From the NCBI RefSeq assembly GCF_019048865.1, contig NZ_CP077604.1:1178001-1242000 (forward strand): 64,000 nucleotides of DNA, written 5' to 3'. The position numbers and the translations under genes are program-made. Within the stretch, counting starts at the first letter, position 1. Each line of letters starts with the position of its first letter. Positions 1 through 8,780 of this stretch are shown here, in pieces. The notes beneath the pieces are model-generated. The model made no database searches, was not told where the DNA came from, and saw only the letters and a program-made list of their open reading frames with translations. This DNA comes from Aquihabitans sp. G128. GTDB lineage: Bacteria; Actinomycetota; Acidimicrobiia; Acidimicrobiales; Iamiaceae.

Positions 1-1093
1 CCCGGCCCCAGCCCGCCTCGGCGGCCGACGCCACGAGGGCGCGGACCTTGCCCGGGTTGTGGGCGTAGTCGTCGACCACCGTCACGCCGCCGGCCTCGCC
101 CACCACCTGGAAGCGGCGCGCCACGCCGGCGTAGGCCGAGAGGGCGGCGACGCCGTCGGCCACCGGCACGCCGAGCGTGGCGGCGGTGGCGATGGCCACC
201 GCCGCGTTGCGGGCGTGGTGGCGGCCGGGGGTGCCGATGGCGACCGGCCCCACCTCGACCCCGTCGACCGTCAGCCCGAAGGTGGTGGTGAGGTGGTCGA
301 TGGCGACGTCGTGGATCCGGTAGCGGGCCTCGGCGGACTCCCCCACCGTCACCGAGCCGTGGGCGGTGGCCAGGCGGAGGGCCCGCTCGTCGACGCCGAC
401 GGCCACCCGCGGGTCGTCGATGCAGACGATCCCGGTGGCCGCCTCGGCCAGGAAGCGGTCGAACCCGGCTTCGATGTGGTCGATGGTGCCCCAGTGGTCG
501 AGGTGGTCCTCGTCGACGTTGGTGACCACGGCGGTGGCGGCGCCGAGCTCGAGGAACGAGCCGTCGCTCTCGTCGGCCTCCACCACGAACGACCCGGTCG
601 CCCCACCCCAGCGGGCGGCGTCGCCCAGCCCGACCGGCACCGCGCCCACGAGGAACGACGGGTCGGCACCGACGCCGTCGAGCAGCGTGGCGAGCATGGC
701 GGTGGTGGACGTCTTGCCGTGCGTGCCGGAGACGGCCACGGTGGGTCGGGCCGAGCAGATGGCGGCGAGGATGGCGGCCCGATCGACGAGCTGCTGGCCG
801 GCCGCCGTCGCCGCGGCGAGCACCTCGGCAGTGGGTTGGAACGCCGTCGAGTGGGCCACCACCTGGGCGTAGTGGGCCGCCGCGACGGCGAAGAGGTCTC
901 CGGGCTCGACCACCTCGGGACGGACGCCGGCGGCCTCGAGCTTGGGCCAGGCGCCGGTGCGGTTCGTGTCGGAGCCGGTCACCTGGTGGCCCATGGCCGC
1001 CAGGATGATGCCGATGGCGCTGATGCCGGCACCACCGATGCCGACGAGGTGGATGGCCCGCGGCGTGGACAGGTCGACGACGGGCTCAGCCAC
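1..1093 (-). CDS. murC: UDP-N-acetylmuramate--L-alanine ligase MurC (C-terminus cut by window edge)
   Basis: MurC adds L-alanine to UDP-MurNAc using ATP, the first cytoplasmic step of peptide-stem synthesis. About 364 N-terminal residues are present; the family is near 460, so roughly the last 100 lie outside the window. The N-terminal Rossmann loop reads HLVGIGGAGISAIG, and the ATP loop GTHGKTSTT lies near residue 123. The GTG start overlaps the MurG stop by 8 bases (GTGGCTGA), which implies translational coupling. It is the last visible gene of the dcw operon; ftsQ and ftsZ usually follow. Confidence 0.95.
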   Translation of the reverse strand, partial: MAEPVVDLSTPRAIHLVGIGGAGISAIGIILAAMGHQVTGSDTNRTGAWPKLEAAGVRPEVVEPGDLFAVAAAHYAQVVAHSTAFQPTAEVLAAATAAGQQLVDRAAILAAICSARPTVAVSGTHGKTSTTAMLATLLDGVGADPSFLVGAVPVGLGDAARWGGATGSFVVEADESDGSFLELGAATAVVTNVDEDHLDHWGTIDHIEAGFDRFLAEAATGIVCIDDPRVAVGVDERALRLATAHGSVTVGESAEARYRIHDVAIDHLTTTFGLTVDGVEVGPVAIGTPGRHHARNAAVAIATAATLGVPVADGVAALSAYAGVARRFQVVGEAGGVTVVDDYAHNPGKVRALVASAAEAGWGR

Positions 1094-2192
1094 GGGCTGC
1101 GGCCTCGACCACCGCGGCGGCTCGCTCGGCGGCGTCGACCAGCGCCGCCTCCCGCAGGGCCCGCGACATGGCGGCGAGGCGCTCGGGATCGCCGAGCAGC
1201 GCGTCGAGCTCGGCTTCCAGCCGGTCGGTGTCCAGCTCGGCGTCGAGCACCACCACCGCGCCGCCGAGGGCTTCGACCCCCTGGGCGTTGGCGAGCTGGT
1301 GGTCCCGGGTGGCGATGGGCAGCGGGACGAGCACCGACGGCAGGCCGGCGGCCATCAGCTCGAACACCGAGCCTCCGGCCCGGGTGACGGCCAGGTCGGC
1401 GGCGTCCAGCAGGAGGTCCATGCGGTCCTCGTAGGCCACCGCTTGGTACACGAGCCCGCCCTCGGGCGGGACCGGCGCCTCGAACGAGGCGAAGTCGCGC
1501 TTGCCGATGACGTGGCGGATGGCGAGGTCGGAGCGGTGGGCCCAGCGCGCGGCCAGGCCCTGCACCGCGACGTTGATCTTGCGGGATCCGAGGGACCCGG
1601 CGAACACCGCCAGGACCGTGCGGTCGGCGGGCAGGCCCAGCGAGGCGCGGGCCCCGGCGGGATCGGGGTGCTCGGCCATGGCTCGGATCTCGGGCCGCAG
1701 CGGGTTGCCGGTCACCGTGGCGCGGGGCAGGTCGGTGCCCTCGAACGAGACGGCCGAGGCGGTGGCGAAGCGGCGCAGGACCCGGTTGACCGCTCCCGCC
1801 TTCTTGTTCTGCTCGAGCAGCACGAGCGGGACCCGGCTGAGCACGGCGCCGACCCCGCAGGCGAAGGAGGCGTAGCCGCCCAGGACCACCACGACCTCCG
1901 GGCGGTGCCGGCGCACGAGGCGCACGCCACGCACGAGGGCCTTCACGAGGTCGAGGGCGGCGGCGGCGTTGGCGGGGGTGAGCCGACGCTGGATCCCACG
2001 CCCGGGCAGCACGTCGACCGTGAAGCCGGCGGCCGGGACGATCTCGGCCTCCGGGCCGCGCTCGGCCCCCACGAAGTGGATGGTGGCCGGATCGTGGCCG
2101 GCCGCCACGAGGGCGCGGGCCACGGAGATGCCGGGCAGGAGGTGGCCGGCGGTGCCGCCGCCGGCGACCAGCAGCCAGGTGCGCTCCGCCAT
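1086..2192 (-). CDS. murG: Lipid II synthase MurG (UDP-GlcNAc transferase)
   Basis: MurG transfers GlcNAc from UDP-GlcNAc to lipid I on the inner membrane face, making lipid II. The 368-residue length is normal. The lipid-acceptor loop GGGTAGHLLPG is near residue 10, and the donor-binding stretch TRAGGSVFELMAAGLPSVL is in the C-terminal GT-B half. The ATG shares one base with the ftsW stop (TGATG). The reading frame stays open far upstream through ftsW, but homology begins exactly at MAERTWLLVAGGG. Confidence 0.97.
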   Translation of the reverse strand: MAERTWLLVAGGGTAGHLLPGISVARALVAAGHDPATIHFVGAERGPEAEIVPAAGFTVDVLPGRGIQRRLTPANAAAALDLVKALVRGVRLVRRHRPEVVVVLGGYASFACGVGAVLSRVPLVLLEQNKKAGAVNRVLRRFATASAVSFEGTDLPRATVTGNPLRPEIRAMAEHPDPAGARASLGLPADRTVLAVFAGSLGSRKINVAVQGLAARWAHRSDLAIRHVIGKRDFASFEAPVPPEGGLVYQAVAYEDRMDLLLDAADLAVTRAGGSVFELMAAGLPSVLVPLPIATRDHQLANAQGVEALGGAVVVLDAELDTDRLEAELDALLGDPERLAAMSRALREAALVDAAERAAAVVEAAARG

Positions 2193-3409
2193 CAGCCGGC
2201 GATCCGAGCGAGCTCGCGGTCGCCGGCATCGGCGGGGTGGCGAGCGATGTTCAGGAGCATCCCGACCGCGGCGAGGTTCACGACGAGCGCCGAGCCGCCC
2301 GAGGAGATGAACGGGAGCGGCACGCCGGTGATGGGCATGGCACCGATGACGGCGCCGATGTTCATGATCGCCTGCACGATGATCCAGGTGGTGATGCCGA
2401 CCGCCACCAGCATCGAGAACCGGTCCTTGGCCCGCGCTGCGGCCAGGGCGCCGACGGCGGCCACGGCGACGAAGAGGACCACGACGGTGAGCGCCCCGAC
2501 CAGGCCGAACTCCTCGCCGATGACCGCGAAGATGAAGTCGGTCCAGGCGTACGGCAGGTAGCCCCACTTGACCGTGGAGCGGCCGAGGCCGCGGCCGAAG
2601 ATGCCGCCGTTGGCCATGGCCACCATGGACTGGACGCCCTGCTGGCCGATGCCGGTGGGCGCCTTCATGGGGTCGAGGAAGCTGAGGAAGCGCTTGCGGC
2701 GGAAGGTGGTGCCGGCCACGAACAGCGTGGCGGCGGCGGCGCCGATGCCGGTGGCGAGGGACAGCGGACCGAGGCGCACGCCGGAGACGAGCAGCATCAC
2801 CAGCACGATCGCCGCCACGATGATCGTGGTGCCCAGGTTGGGCTCGGCCATGATCAGCGCCGCCACGACCGCGAGGTAGGCGATCACCGGCGCCAGCGTC
2901 CAGCGCCAGTCGTCGATGTGGTCGGTGCGCCGGGCCAGGAGGTCGGCCACGAAGAGCAGCAGGGCGAACTTGGCGAACTCCGACGGCTGGATGACCACCG
3001 GTCCGGCACCGAGCCAGCGGGTGGCGCCGTTCACGGTGATGCCGATGCCGGGGACCAGCACGAGGAACAGCAGCCCGATGGCGATCAGCAGCCAGGCCCG
3101 GGCGAAGCGGCGCCAGAAGTCGATGGAGATCAGCAGCGTCGCCGCGAGGGCGACGAGGCCGACCACGGTGAACGTGGCCTGGTCCTTCACGTACATCCAC
3201 GGCGCGCCGGTCTTCTTGACCGACACCACCGACGACGCCGACATCACCATGACCAGGCCGATCATGTTGAGCACGGTCACCAGCGAGGCCAGCACCCAGA
3301 AGGTGCCGGTGGCCACGCCGGGCACGACCATGCGACGCCGCGCGAAGAGGCCGGAGCGGCCCTCGGCGTGGCGGTCGCGCAGGCTGGGGTGCACGAGGGT
3401 GGAGGTCAT
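2192..3409 (-). CDS. ftsW: SEDS peptidoglycan polymerase / cell-division protein FtsW
   Basis: A 405-residue polytopic SEDS protein, the septal glycan polymerase that works with the class B PBP FtsI encoded upstream in the same operon. The C-terminal signature LPFISSGGSAL, followed by a last helix, is typical of FtsW/RodA. The N-terminus has a short basic cytoplasmic segment (GLFARRRM) before the first helix. It is assigned to FtsW rather than RodA because of its place between mraY and murG. The 110 bp between its start and the mraY stop are too short for the murD gene that normally sits here. Confidence 0.95.
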   Translation of the reverse strand: MTSTLVHPSLRDRHAEGRSGLFARRRMVVPGVATGTFWVLASLVTVLNMIGLVMVMSASSVVSVKKTGAPWMYVKDQATFTVVGLVALAATLLISIDFWRRFARAWLLIAIGLLFLVLVPGIGITVNGATRWLGAGPVVIQPSEFAKFALLLFVADLLARRTDHIDDWRWTLAPVIAYLAVVAALIMAEPNLGTTIIVAAIVLVMLLVSGVRLGPLSLATGIGAAAATLFVAGTTFRRKRFLSFLDPMKAPTGIGQQGVQSMVAMANGGIFGRGLGRSTVKWGYLPYAWTDFIFAVIGEEFGLVGALTVVVLFVAVAAVGALAAARAKDRFSMLVAVGITTWIIVQAIMNIGAVIGAMPITGVPLPFISSGGSALVVNLAAVGMLLNIARHPADAGDRELARIAG

Positions 3410-3519
3410 CGGGACCCCCCGTGGCGACCGGCAGCGAGCATCGGACCAGCGTGGCCGATGGCGCCACGCCGATCGCGGACGCCGGGAGATCCCTGCACGG
3501 GCAACGCCTCAAGCACCGG

Positions 3520-4578
3520 TCACGACCCCGCAGACCCCGGAAGGGTGGTGAAGTCGGCGTAGAAGAGGCCGAGCGCCAGGGCGGTGGCGAGGCCGGCGAT
3601 GATCCAGAAGCGCACGATCACCGTGGTCTCCGGCCAGCCGTTGAGCTCGTAGTGGTGGTGGATGGGCGCCATGCGGAAGACGCGGCGCCCGAACGTGCGG
3701 AACGAGAACACCTGGATGATCACCGACAGCGTCTCGACCACGAACAGCGCCCCGATGATGGGCAGCAGCAGGTTGGTGCTCAGGGTGAGGGCCAGTCCGG
3801 CGAGCGCGGCACCGATGGCCAGCGAGCCGGTGTCGCCCATGAAGATCTTGGCCGGGTGCGCGTTCCACCACAGGAAGCCGGTGCAGCCGCCCAACATGGC
3901 CGCCGCCACCACCGCCAGGTCGAGGGCGTGCTCGATGTCGTAGGTGCCGGGGTTCCGGAACGCCCAGAAGCCGATGATGGTGAAGGCGGCGAAGGCGAAC
4001 AGCGACGACCCGGCGGCCAGGCCGTCGAGCCCGTCGGTGAGGTTCACCGCGTTGGTCATGGCCATGATCAGCAGCACCGACCACACCACGAAGCCCACCC
4101 GGCCGAAGTCGATGTCGAGCAGCGACGAGTTGGCGAAGGAGTCGTACCGCGTGAACGAGAGCGTCGTGTGCACGCCCGTGAAGGCCACGCAGGCCCACCC
4201 GAACGCCACCGCCACCGCCAGCAGGCCCAGCACCTTCATCCGCTTGTTGAGCCCGAGGTTGCGGGCGCGGGTGATCTTGATCCAGTCGTCGAGGAAGCCC
4301 ACGAGGCCGGCGCCCACCACCAGCAGCAGCACGAAGATGCCCGAGCGGGTGTAGAAGACCCGGCTGCGCAGGTGGGCCACCGTGTAGCCCACGACGGCGC
4401 CCACCACGATGGCGATGCCGCCCATGGTGGGCGTGCCGGCCTTGGTCTGGTGGCCCTGGGGGCCCTCCTCGCGGATGGGCTGGCCGATGCGGTGCGCCCG
4501 CAGCCAGTCGATCAGGAAGCGGGTGAAGACGAGCGACACGGCCAGGCTGAGGCCGCCGGAGACGAGCAGCGCGATCAT
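3520..4578 (-). CDS. mraY: Phospho-MurNAc-pentapeptide transferase MraY
   Basis: MraY moves phospho-MurNAc-pentapeptide onto undecaprenyl phosphate to make lipid I. The protein has 352 residues and about ten membrane segments. Catalytic motifs are visible in order: the DDW aspartates (FLDDWIK), NLTDGLDGLA, FMGDTGSLA and the C-terminal histidine cluster PIHHHYELNGW. The ATG overlaps the murE stop by four bases (ATGA). In most bacteria murF would lie between murE and mraY, and this overlap leaves no room for it. Confidence 0.97.
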   Translation of the reverse strand: MIALLVSGGLSLAVSLVFTRFLIDWLRAHRIGQPIREEGPQGHQTKAGTPTMGGIAIVVGAVVGYTVAHLRSRVFYTRSGIFVLLLVVGAGLVGFLDDWIKITRARNLGLNKRMKVLGLLAVAVAFGWACVAFTGVHTTLSFTRYDSFANSSLLDIDFGRVGFVVWSVLLIMAMTNAVNLTDGLDGLAAGSSLFAFAAFTIIGFWAFRNPGTYDIEHALDLAVVAAAMLGGCTGFLWWNAHPAKIFMGDTGSLAIGAALAGLALTLSTNLLLPIIGALFVVETLSVIIQVFSFRTFGRRVFRMAPIHHHYELNGWPETTVIVRFWIIAGLATALALGLFYADFTTLPGSAGS

Positions 4579-6020
4579 CGGCCATCCCCCGCCGAGGCGG
4601 CGACCAGCGCTTCGCGCAGGACCTCGCGGTCGTCGAAGGGCGTCACGATCGAGCCGATGGTCTGGGTGGTCTCGTGGCCCTTGCCGGCCACTAGCACCAC
4701 GTCGCCCGCCTCCGCCGAGGCGACCGCCATGCGGATGGCCTGGCGCCGATCGGGCTCGATGCGGAGGTCTCGGGGGTCGTCCATGCCGTCGTGCACCTGG
4801 GAGATGATCGCAGCCGGATCCTCCCCGCGGGGGTTGTCGGTGGTGACAACCACCACATCGGCCAGCCGGGCCGCCACCTCGCCCATCATCGGGCGCTTGG
4901 CGTGGTCCCGCTCGCCGCCGGCCCCGAACACCAGGACCACCCGGCCGTCGCCCGCGAGCTCGCGAGCCGTGAGCAGGAGCTGCTCGAGGCCGTCGGGCGT
5001 GTGGGCGTAGTCGACCACGGCGAGGTAGGGCTGGCCGACGTCGACCCGCTCGAACCGGCCGGCCACCGTGCCGGCGGTGGCCAGGCCTCGCGCCACGTCG
5101 GCGGGCGTGACGCCGAGCGCCGCGGCGGCGGTGGCGGCGGCCAGGGCGTTGGAGACGTTGAAGCGGCCGGCGAGGTCGAGGTGCACGGCGGCGCCCCGCC
5201 AGGTGAACGTGGAGCCGTCGGGCCCGAGGACGAGGTCCTCGGCGTCGTCGAGCGAGTAGCCGACGCTCGGCACCTCTGCGGCGTCGCGGAGCAGCCGGCC
5301 GTGCGGGTCGTCGAGGTTGAGCACGGCCAGCTCGCAGCGGTCCGGCTCGAACAGGCGGGCCTTGGCCTGGAAGTAGGACGCCATGTCGCCGTGGTGGTCG
5401 AGGTGGTCCCGGCTCAGGTTGGTGAACACCGCCACCCGGAAGTGGGTGCCGTCGACCCGGTGCAGGTCCAGGGCGTGCGAGGACACCTCCATGGCCACCG
5501 CCGCCTTGCCCTCGTCGGCCATCTGCGCCAGTCGGTCCTGCAGCTCCGGGGCCTCCGGGGTGGTGCGGGCACCGGTGAGGGTGCCGATCAGCCCACAGGG
5601 CCGCCCCGCGGCCTCGAGGATGGCGGCGAGCAGGTGGGTGGTGGTGGTCTTGCCGTTGGTGCCCGTCACGCCGACCACGGCGAGGCGGTCCGACGGGCGG
5701 CCGGCCAGCTCGGCGGCCAGCGGGCCCATGGCCGCCCGGGCCGATCCGGTGCGCAGCTCCGGGACGCCGAGGCCCAGCGGCCGCTCGACGAGCAGGGCGG
5801 CGGCGCCCGCAGCGACCGCATCGGGGGCGTGGTCGTGGCCGTCGTGGACGGCACCCACCACGCAGCAGAAGAGCGAGCCGGCGGTCACGGCGCGCGAGTC
5901 GTGGGTGGCCCGGCTGAGCTCGACGTCGGCCTCGGCGGGCGCGTCGGGCGGGAGGACGAGGGAGAGGTCGCGGAGGCCGGGGCGGTCGACGACCGCGGCC
6001 ACCAGTTCGGAGATGCGCAC
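4575..6020 (-). CDS. murE: UDP-MurNAc-tripeptide synthetase MurE (meso-diaminopimelate type)
   Basis: MurE adds the third stem residue to UDP-MurNAc-L-Ala-D-Glu. The 481 residues hold the N-terminal Mur domain, the ATP loop GVTGTNGKTTTTHLL, the central segment with FTNLSRDHLDHHG, and a C-terminal TTDNPRGEDP. The DNPR motif is the known specificity mark for meso-diaminopimelate over lysine, as expected for most actinobacteria. It lies 4 bp after the ftsI stop, in the same operon. No fused MurF domain is present. Confidence 0.97.
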   Translation of the reverse strand: MRISELVAAVVDRPGLRDLSLVLPPDAPAEADVELSRATHDSRAVTAGSLFCCVVGAVHDGHDHAPDAVAAGAAALLVERPLGLGVPELRTGSARAAMGPLAAELAGRPSDRLAVVGVTGTNGKTTTTHLLAAILEAAGRPCGLIGTLTGARTTPEAPELQDRLAQMADEGKAAVAMEVSSHALDLHRVDGTHFRVAVFTNLSRDHLDHHGDMASYFQAKARLFEPDRCELAVLNLDDPHGRLLRDAAEVPSVGYSLDDAEDLVLGPDGSTFTWRGAAVHLDLAGRFNVSNALAAATAAAALGVTPADVARGLATAGTVAGRFERVDVGQPYLAVVDYAHTPDGLEQLLLTARELAGDGRVVLVFGAGGERDHAKRPMMGEVAARLADVVVVTTDNPRGEDPAAIISQVHDGMDDPRDLRIEPDRRQAIRMAVASAEAGDVVLVAGKGHETTQTIGSIVTPFDDREVLREALVAASAGDGR

Positions 6021-6024
6021 CCCG

Positions 6025-8283
6025 TCAGCCTTGCGTGGTCTCGCGCTCGGGACCGGGATCCTCGGCGTCGATCTCCCGGGCGGAGGCGCTGAGCTCGGGC
6101 ACGGCGGCCCGAGAGGCCTGCACCAGGGCCGGCGGCGGGATCTGCTCCTTGCGGAGGGCGAGCGACGCCAGCTGGGAGAAGACGGGGGCGGCCACGTCGC
6201 TGCCGTAGATCGAGGAGCTGGGCTCCTGGACCGTGACGATGATCGACAGGTCGGCGCCGGCCACGAAGCCCACGAAGCTCGAGGCGTAGTGGTAGCGGCC
6301 GGCGGCGTCCTGGTAGGCGTCGGCCGGGTCCAGGTGCGGGCCCTTCTGCGGGATGCGAGCGGTGCCGGTCTTGCCGGCCGCCTCGTAGCCCTGGATGGCG
6401 GCGGGCTTGCCGGTGCCGTCGCTGACGACCTTGGTGAGCATCCCGGTCATCTGGGCGGCCGTGTCGGCGGAGACCACGCGGCGCCGGGCGGAGGCCGGCG
6501 TCTGGAGCTTGCCGCTGCCGTCGTCGGTGGCGGCCACCAGCTTCGGGGCCACGTAGACCCCGTCGTTGGCGATCACGTTGTAGGCGCTGAGCATCTGCAG
6601 GGCGGTCACCGAGATGCCCTGGCCGATCGGGATGGACCCGATGCTGGTGCCCGACCACTTGTCGACCGGGAGCATGATCCCGGCGACCTCGGAGGGCAGG
6701 CCGCTGCTCTGGCCGAAGCCGAAGGCCCGCAGGTACTGGTCGATCTTGTCCTTGCCCAGCTGCCGGGCGATCTTGATCGTGCCGATGTTCGACGAGGTCA
6801 CGAGGATGTCCGTGGCCGACCACGCCTCCTCGGGGTGCGGGTCGTGGTCGGTGAAGTCGTGGTCGGCGATGAGCAGGTGGTCGGGCACCGAGAAGGTGGT
6901 CTCCGGGGTGATCTCGCCCTCCTGGAGGGCGCCGGCGAGGGTGATCATCTTGTTGACCGAGCCCGGCTCGAACACGGTGGAGACGGGCTGGTTGTCGCCG
7001 GTGGCGGCGATGGTGCCGTCCTTGCCCCGCGAGACCGAGGCCATCGAGAGGATCTCGCCGGTCGAGGGGCGGCTGATCACGGCCATCGCCTGCTGGGCCC
7101 CGGTGGCCTCCACCTGGTCGACCAGAGCCTGCTCCGTGGAGTACTGGAGCGACTGGTCGAGCGTGAGGTAGAGGCTGGTGCCAGGCTTGGCGGGGTCGAG
7201 CTTCTGCTGGCTGCCGGCGATGGTGCCGCCGCCGACGCCCTTCTCGAAGGTGAGCTTCCCGGGCGTGCCGCGCAGCTGGTCCTCGTAGGCCTTCTCCAAC
7301 CCGGTGGACCCCTGGTGGCCGTCGGCGTCGGCGGTGCCGTTGGCGAAGGTGCTGCCGACGATCCCGCGGGCGAGGCCCTCGCTGGGGTTTCGCCGCACGT
7401 ACTGGTCCTCGAACGTGATGCCGGGGAGCTTGAGCTTGCGGGCGCGGTCCGCCACCGCGTTCGAGACCGTCGGGGCCAGCAGCTGGTAGCGGTTGCCCTT
7501 CGACAGCTTGGCCAGCAGGGTGGCTTCGGGGATGCCGAGGATGGGCGCCAGCGCCTCCGCCGTCGCCTTGGGGTGCTCGACCGCCTGCGGGTCGGCCACC
7601 ACGTCGGGCATCGGCACCGAGAGGGCGAACGCGACGCCGCTGCGATCGAAGATGCCGCCCCGAGCGGCGGGGAGGATGCGGTAGCCCTCCCGCTGCTTGG
7701 CGCCGTAGGCCACCCACCGCTCGCGGTCGGTGATCTGGAGGTCGGTCAGCTTGGCGCCGAGGCCGCCGGCCACCGCGACGACCGCCAGGACGAAGCCGAT
7801 GAGCCGACGGTGGGTGCGCCGCCGCACCAGCTCGGGGTGCACCGGCACCGCCAGCGGCTGGAGGGGACGACGGGACGGGCGCGGCGCGTGGTCGATGGCG
7901 CCCCGGCGACCGGTGGCCAGGCCGCCGATGGCCCCGAGGGCGCTCGCGCCAGCGGCCGCCGCGGAAGGCCGGCGACGGGCCGGAGCGGGGCGGGAGGTGA
8001 GCGAGCGGTGCTCGGGCCGGGCCGACGCAGACGCCCGGACCGGGCGGTCCGAGCGGACCGGACGGGCCGAGGCGGTGCGGGCCGAGGCGGTGCGGCGGGT
8101 GGAAGCCGCGGCGGTGCGGCGGGCGGGAGCCGGGCGCGCCACGGCGCCCTGCGAGCCCCGGGGGGCGGCGGGGCGGCGGGTGCCCGTGGACCCGGCGGCG
8201 CGGCCCGACGTGCGGGGTGCGGGGCGGGTGGTGCGGGGGCCGAAGAACTCGTCGAGGTCGTCGAAGTCGTCCCGCTCGGTCAT
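6025..8283 (-). CDS. ftsI: Septal class B penicillin-binding protein FtsI/PBP3 with long basic N-terminal tail
   Basis: Septal transpeptidase that crosslinks glycan made by FtsW. The 752 residues begin with about 155 cytoplasmic residues very rich in Ala, Arg, Pro and Ser, then one membrane helix (about 161-178), the PBP dimer domain and the transpeptidase domain. Active-site motifs are complete: SVNK (SxxK), SSN in VTSSNIGTIK, and KTGT in AGKTGTARIP. The start MTERDDFDD is fixed by the ATGA overlap with the ftsL stop. A low-complexity tail this long is more than most FtsI proteins carry; a role in binding cytoplasmic division partners is inference. Confidence 0.95.
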   Translation of the reverse strand: MTERDDFDDLDEFFGPRTTRPAPRTSGRAAGSTGTRRPAAPRGSQGAVARPAPARRTAAASTRRTASARTASARPVRSDRPVRASASARPEHRSLTSRPAPARRRPSAAAAGASALGAIGGLATGRRGAIDHAPRPSRRPLQPLAVPVHPELVRRRTHRRLIGFVLAVVAVAGGLGAKLTDLQITDRERWVAYGAKQREGYRILPAARGGIFDRSGVAFALSVPMPDVVADPQAVEHPKATAEALAPILGIPEATLLAKLSKGNRYQLLAPTVSNAVADRARKLKLPGITFEDQYVRRNPSEGLARGIVGSTFANGTADADGHQGSTGLEKAYEDQLRGTPGKLTFEKGVGGGTIAGSQQKLDPAKPGTSLYLTLDQSLQYSTEQALVDQVEATGAQQAMAVISRPSTGEILSMASVSRGKDGTIAATGDNQPVSTVFEPGSVNKMITLAGALQEGEITPETTFSVPDHLLIADHDFTDHDPHPEEAWSATDILVTSSNIGTIKIARQLGKDKIDQYLRAFGFGQSSGLPSEVAGIMLPVDKWSGTSIGSIPIGQGISVTALQMLSAYNVIANDGVYVAPKLVAATDDGSGKLQTPASARRRVVSADTAAQMTGMLTKVVSDGTGKPAAIQGYEAAGKTGTARIPQKGPHLDPADAYQDAAGRYHYASSFVGFVAGADLSIIVTVQEPSSSIYGSDVAAPVFSQLASLALRKEQIPPPALVQASRAAVPELSASAREIDAEDPGPERETTQG

Positions 8284-8780
8284 CGCTGGCCAGCCGTCCC
8301 CTCGTCGGTCGCCGAGGCGAGCTGGTCGCCGGTGCCGGCGGGGGTGGTGGTGCCGTCCGGATCGGCGTCGGTGCCGGTGCTGGTCGAGTCGTCGGCCGAG
8401 CTCGAGCCGTGCGACTCCGGCGCGATCCAGGGCGACGGGCCGCCGTCGACCATCCCCTGGTCCTCGGCGGCCTCGGCGATGCGCACCGGCGACTGGAGCT
8501 CGGCCAGGCGGAGCTGCTCGCGCTGCAGCGCCTGCTTCTCGGTGCGGATCTCGCCGTTCACCTCGTCGAGGTGGGACTGGCCGCTCACCAACATCGAGTG
8601 GGCCATGGCGGCCACGAAGAGGGCACCGAAGACCAGCACGACCGACAGGGCGAACCACACGCCGGTGCGGGCGCGACGGGCAGGTGCGCGCACCACCCGG
8701 AGGTCGGGGCGGTAGCTCGGCGCGGGCGACGCCGGGTGGGAGCGGGGCGTCGGGCGGGGGGCACGAACGGGACTGGTCAT
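8280..8780 (-). CDS. ftsL: FtsL/DivIC-like division protein
   Basis: A 166-residue bitopic protein in the ftsL slot between rsmH and ftsI. It has a basic N-terminal tail, one membrane helix (around residues 50-72, WFALSVVLVFGALFVAAM), then a short coiled coil containing QALQREQLRLAEL. This is the FtsL/DivIC/FtsB plan; these proteins form the FtsQLB complex that activates FtsWI. The last 55 residues are a Ser/Thr/Asp/Gly-rich tail outside the membrane. Both ends overlap neighbours by four bases. Sequence alone is weak for this family, so the name rests on topology and position. Confidence 0.8.
   Translation of the reverse strand: MTSPVRAPRPTPRSHPASPAPSYRPDLRVVRAPARRARTGVWFALSVVLVFGALFVAAMAHSMLVSGQSHLDEVNGEIRTEKQALQREQLRLAELQSPVRIAEAAEDQGMVDGGPSPWIAPESHGSSSADDSTSTGTDADPDGTTTPAGTGDQLASATDEGTAGQR

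Noticed and set aside
59-2561. Long plus-strand open frames across the mur genes
   Set aside because: They are antisense shadows of murC and murG, rich in Gly, Arg, His and Asp, with no homology; an effect of high GC. The same applies to many long frames throughout the window.
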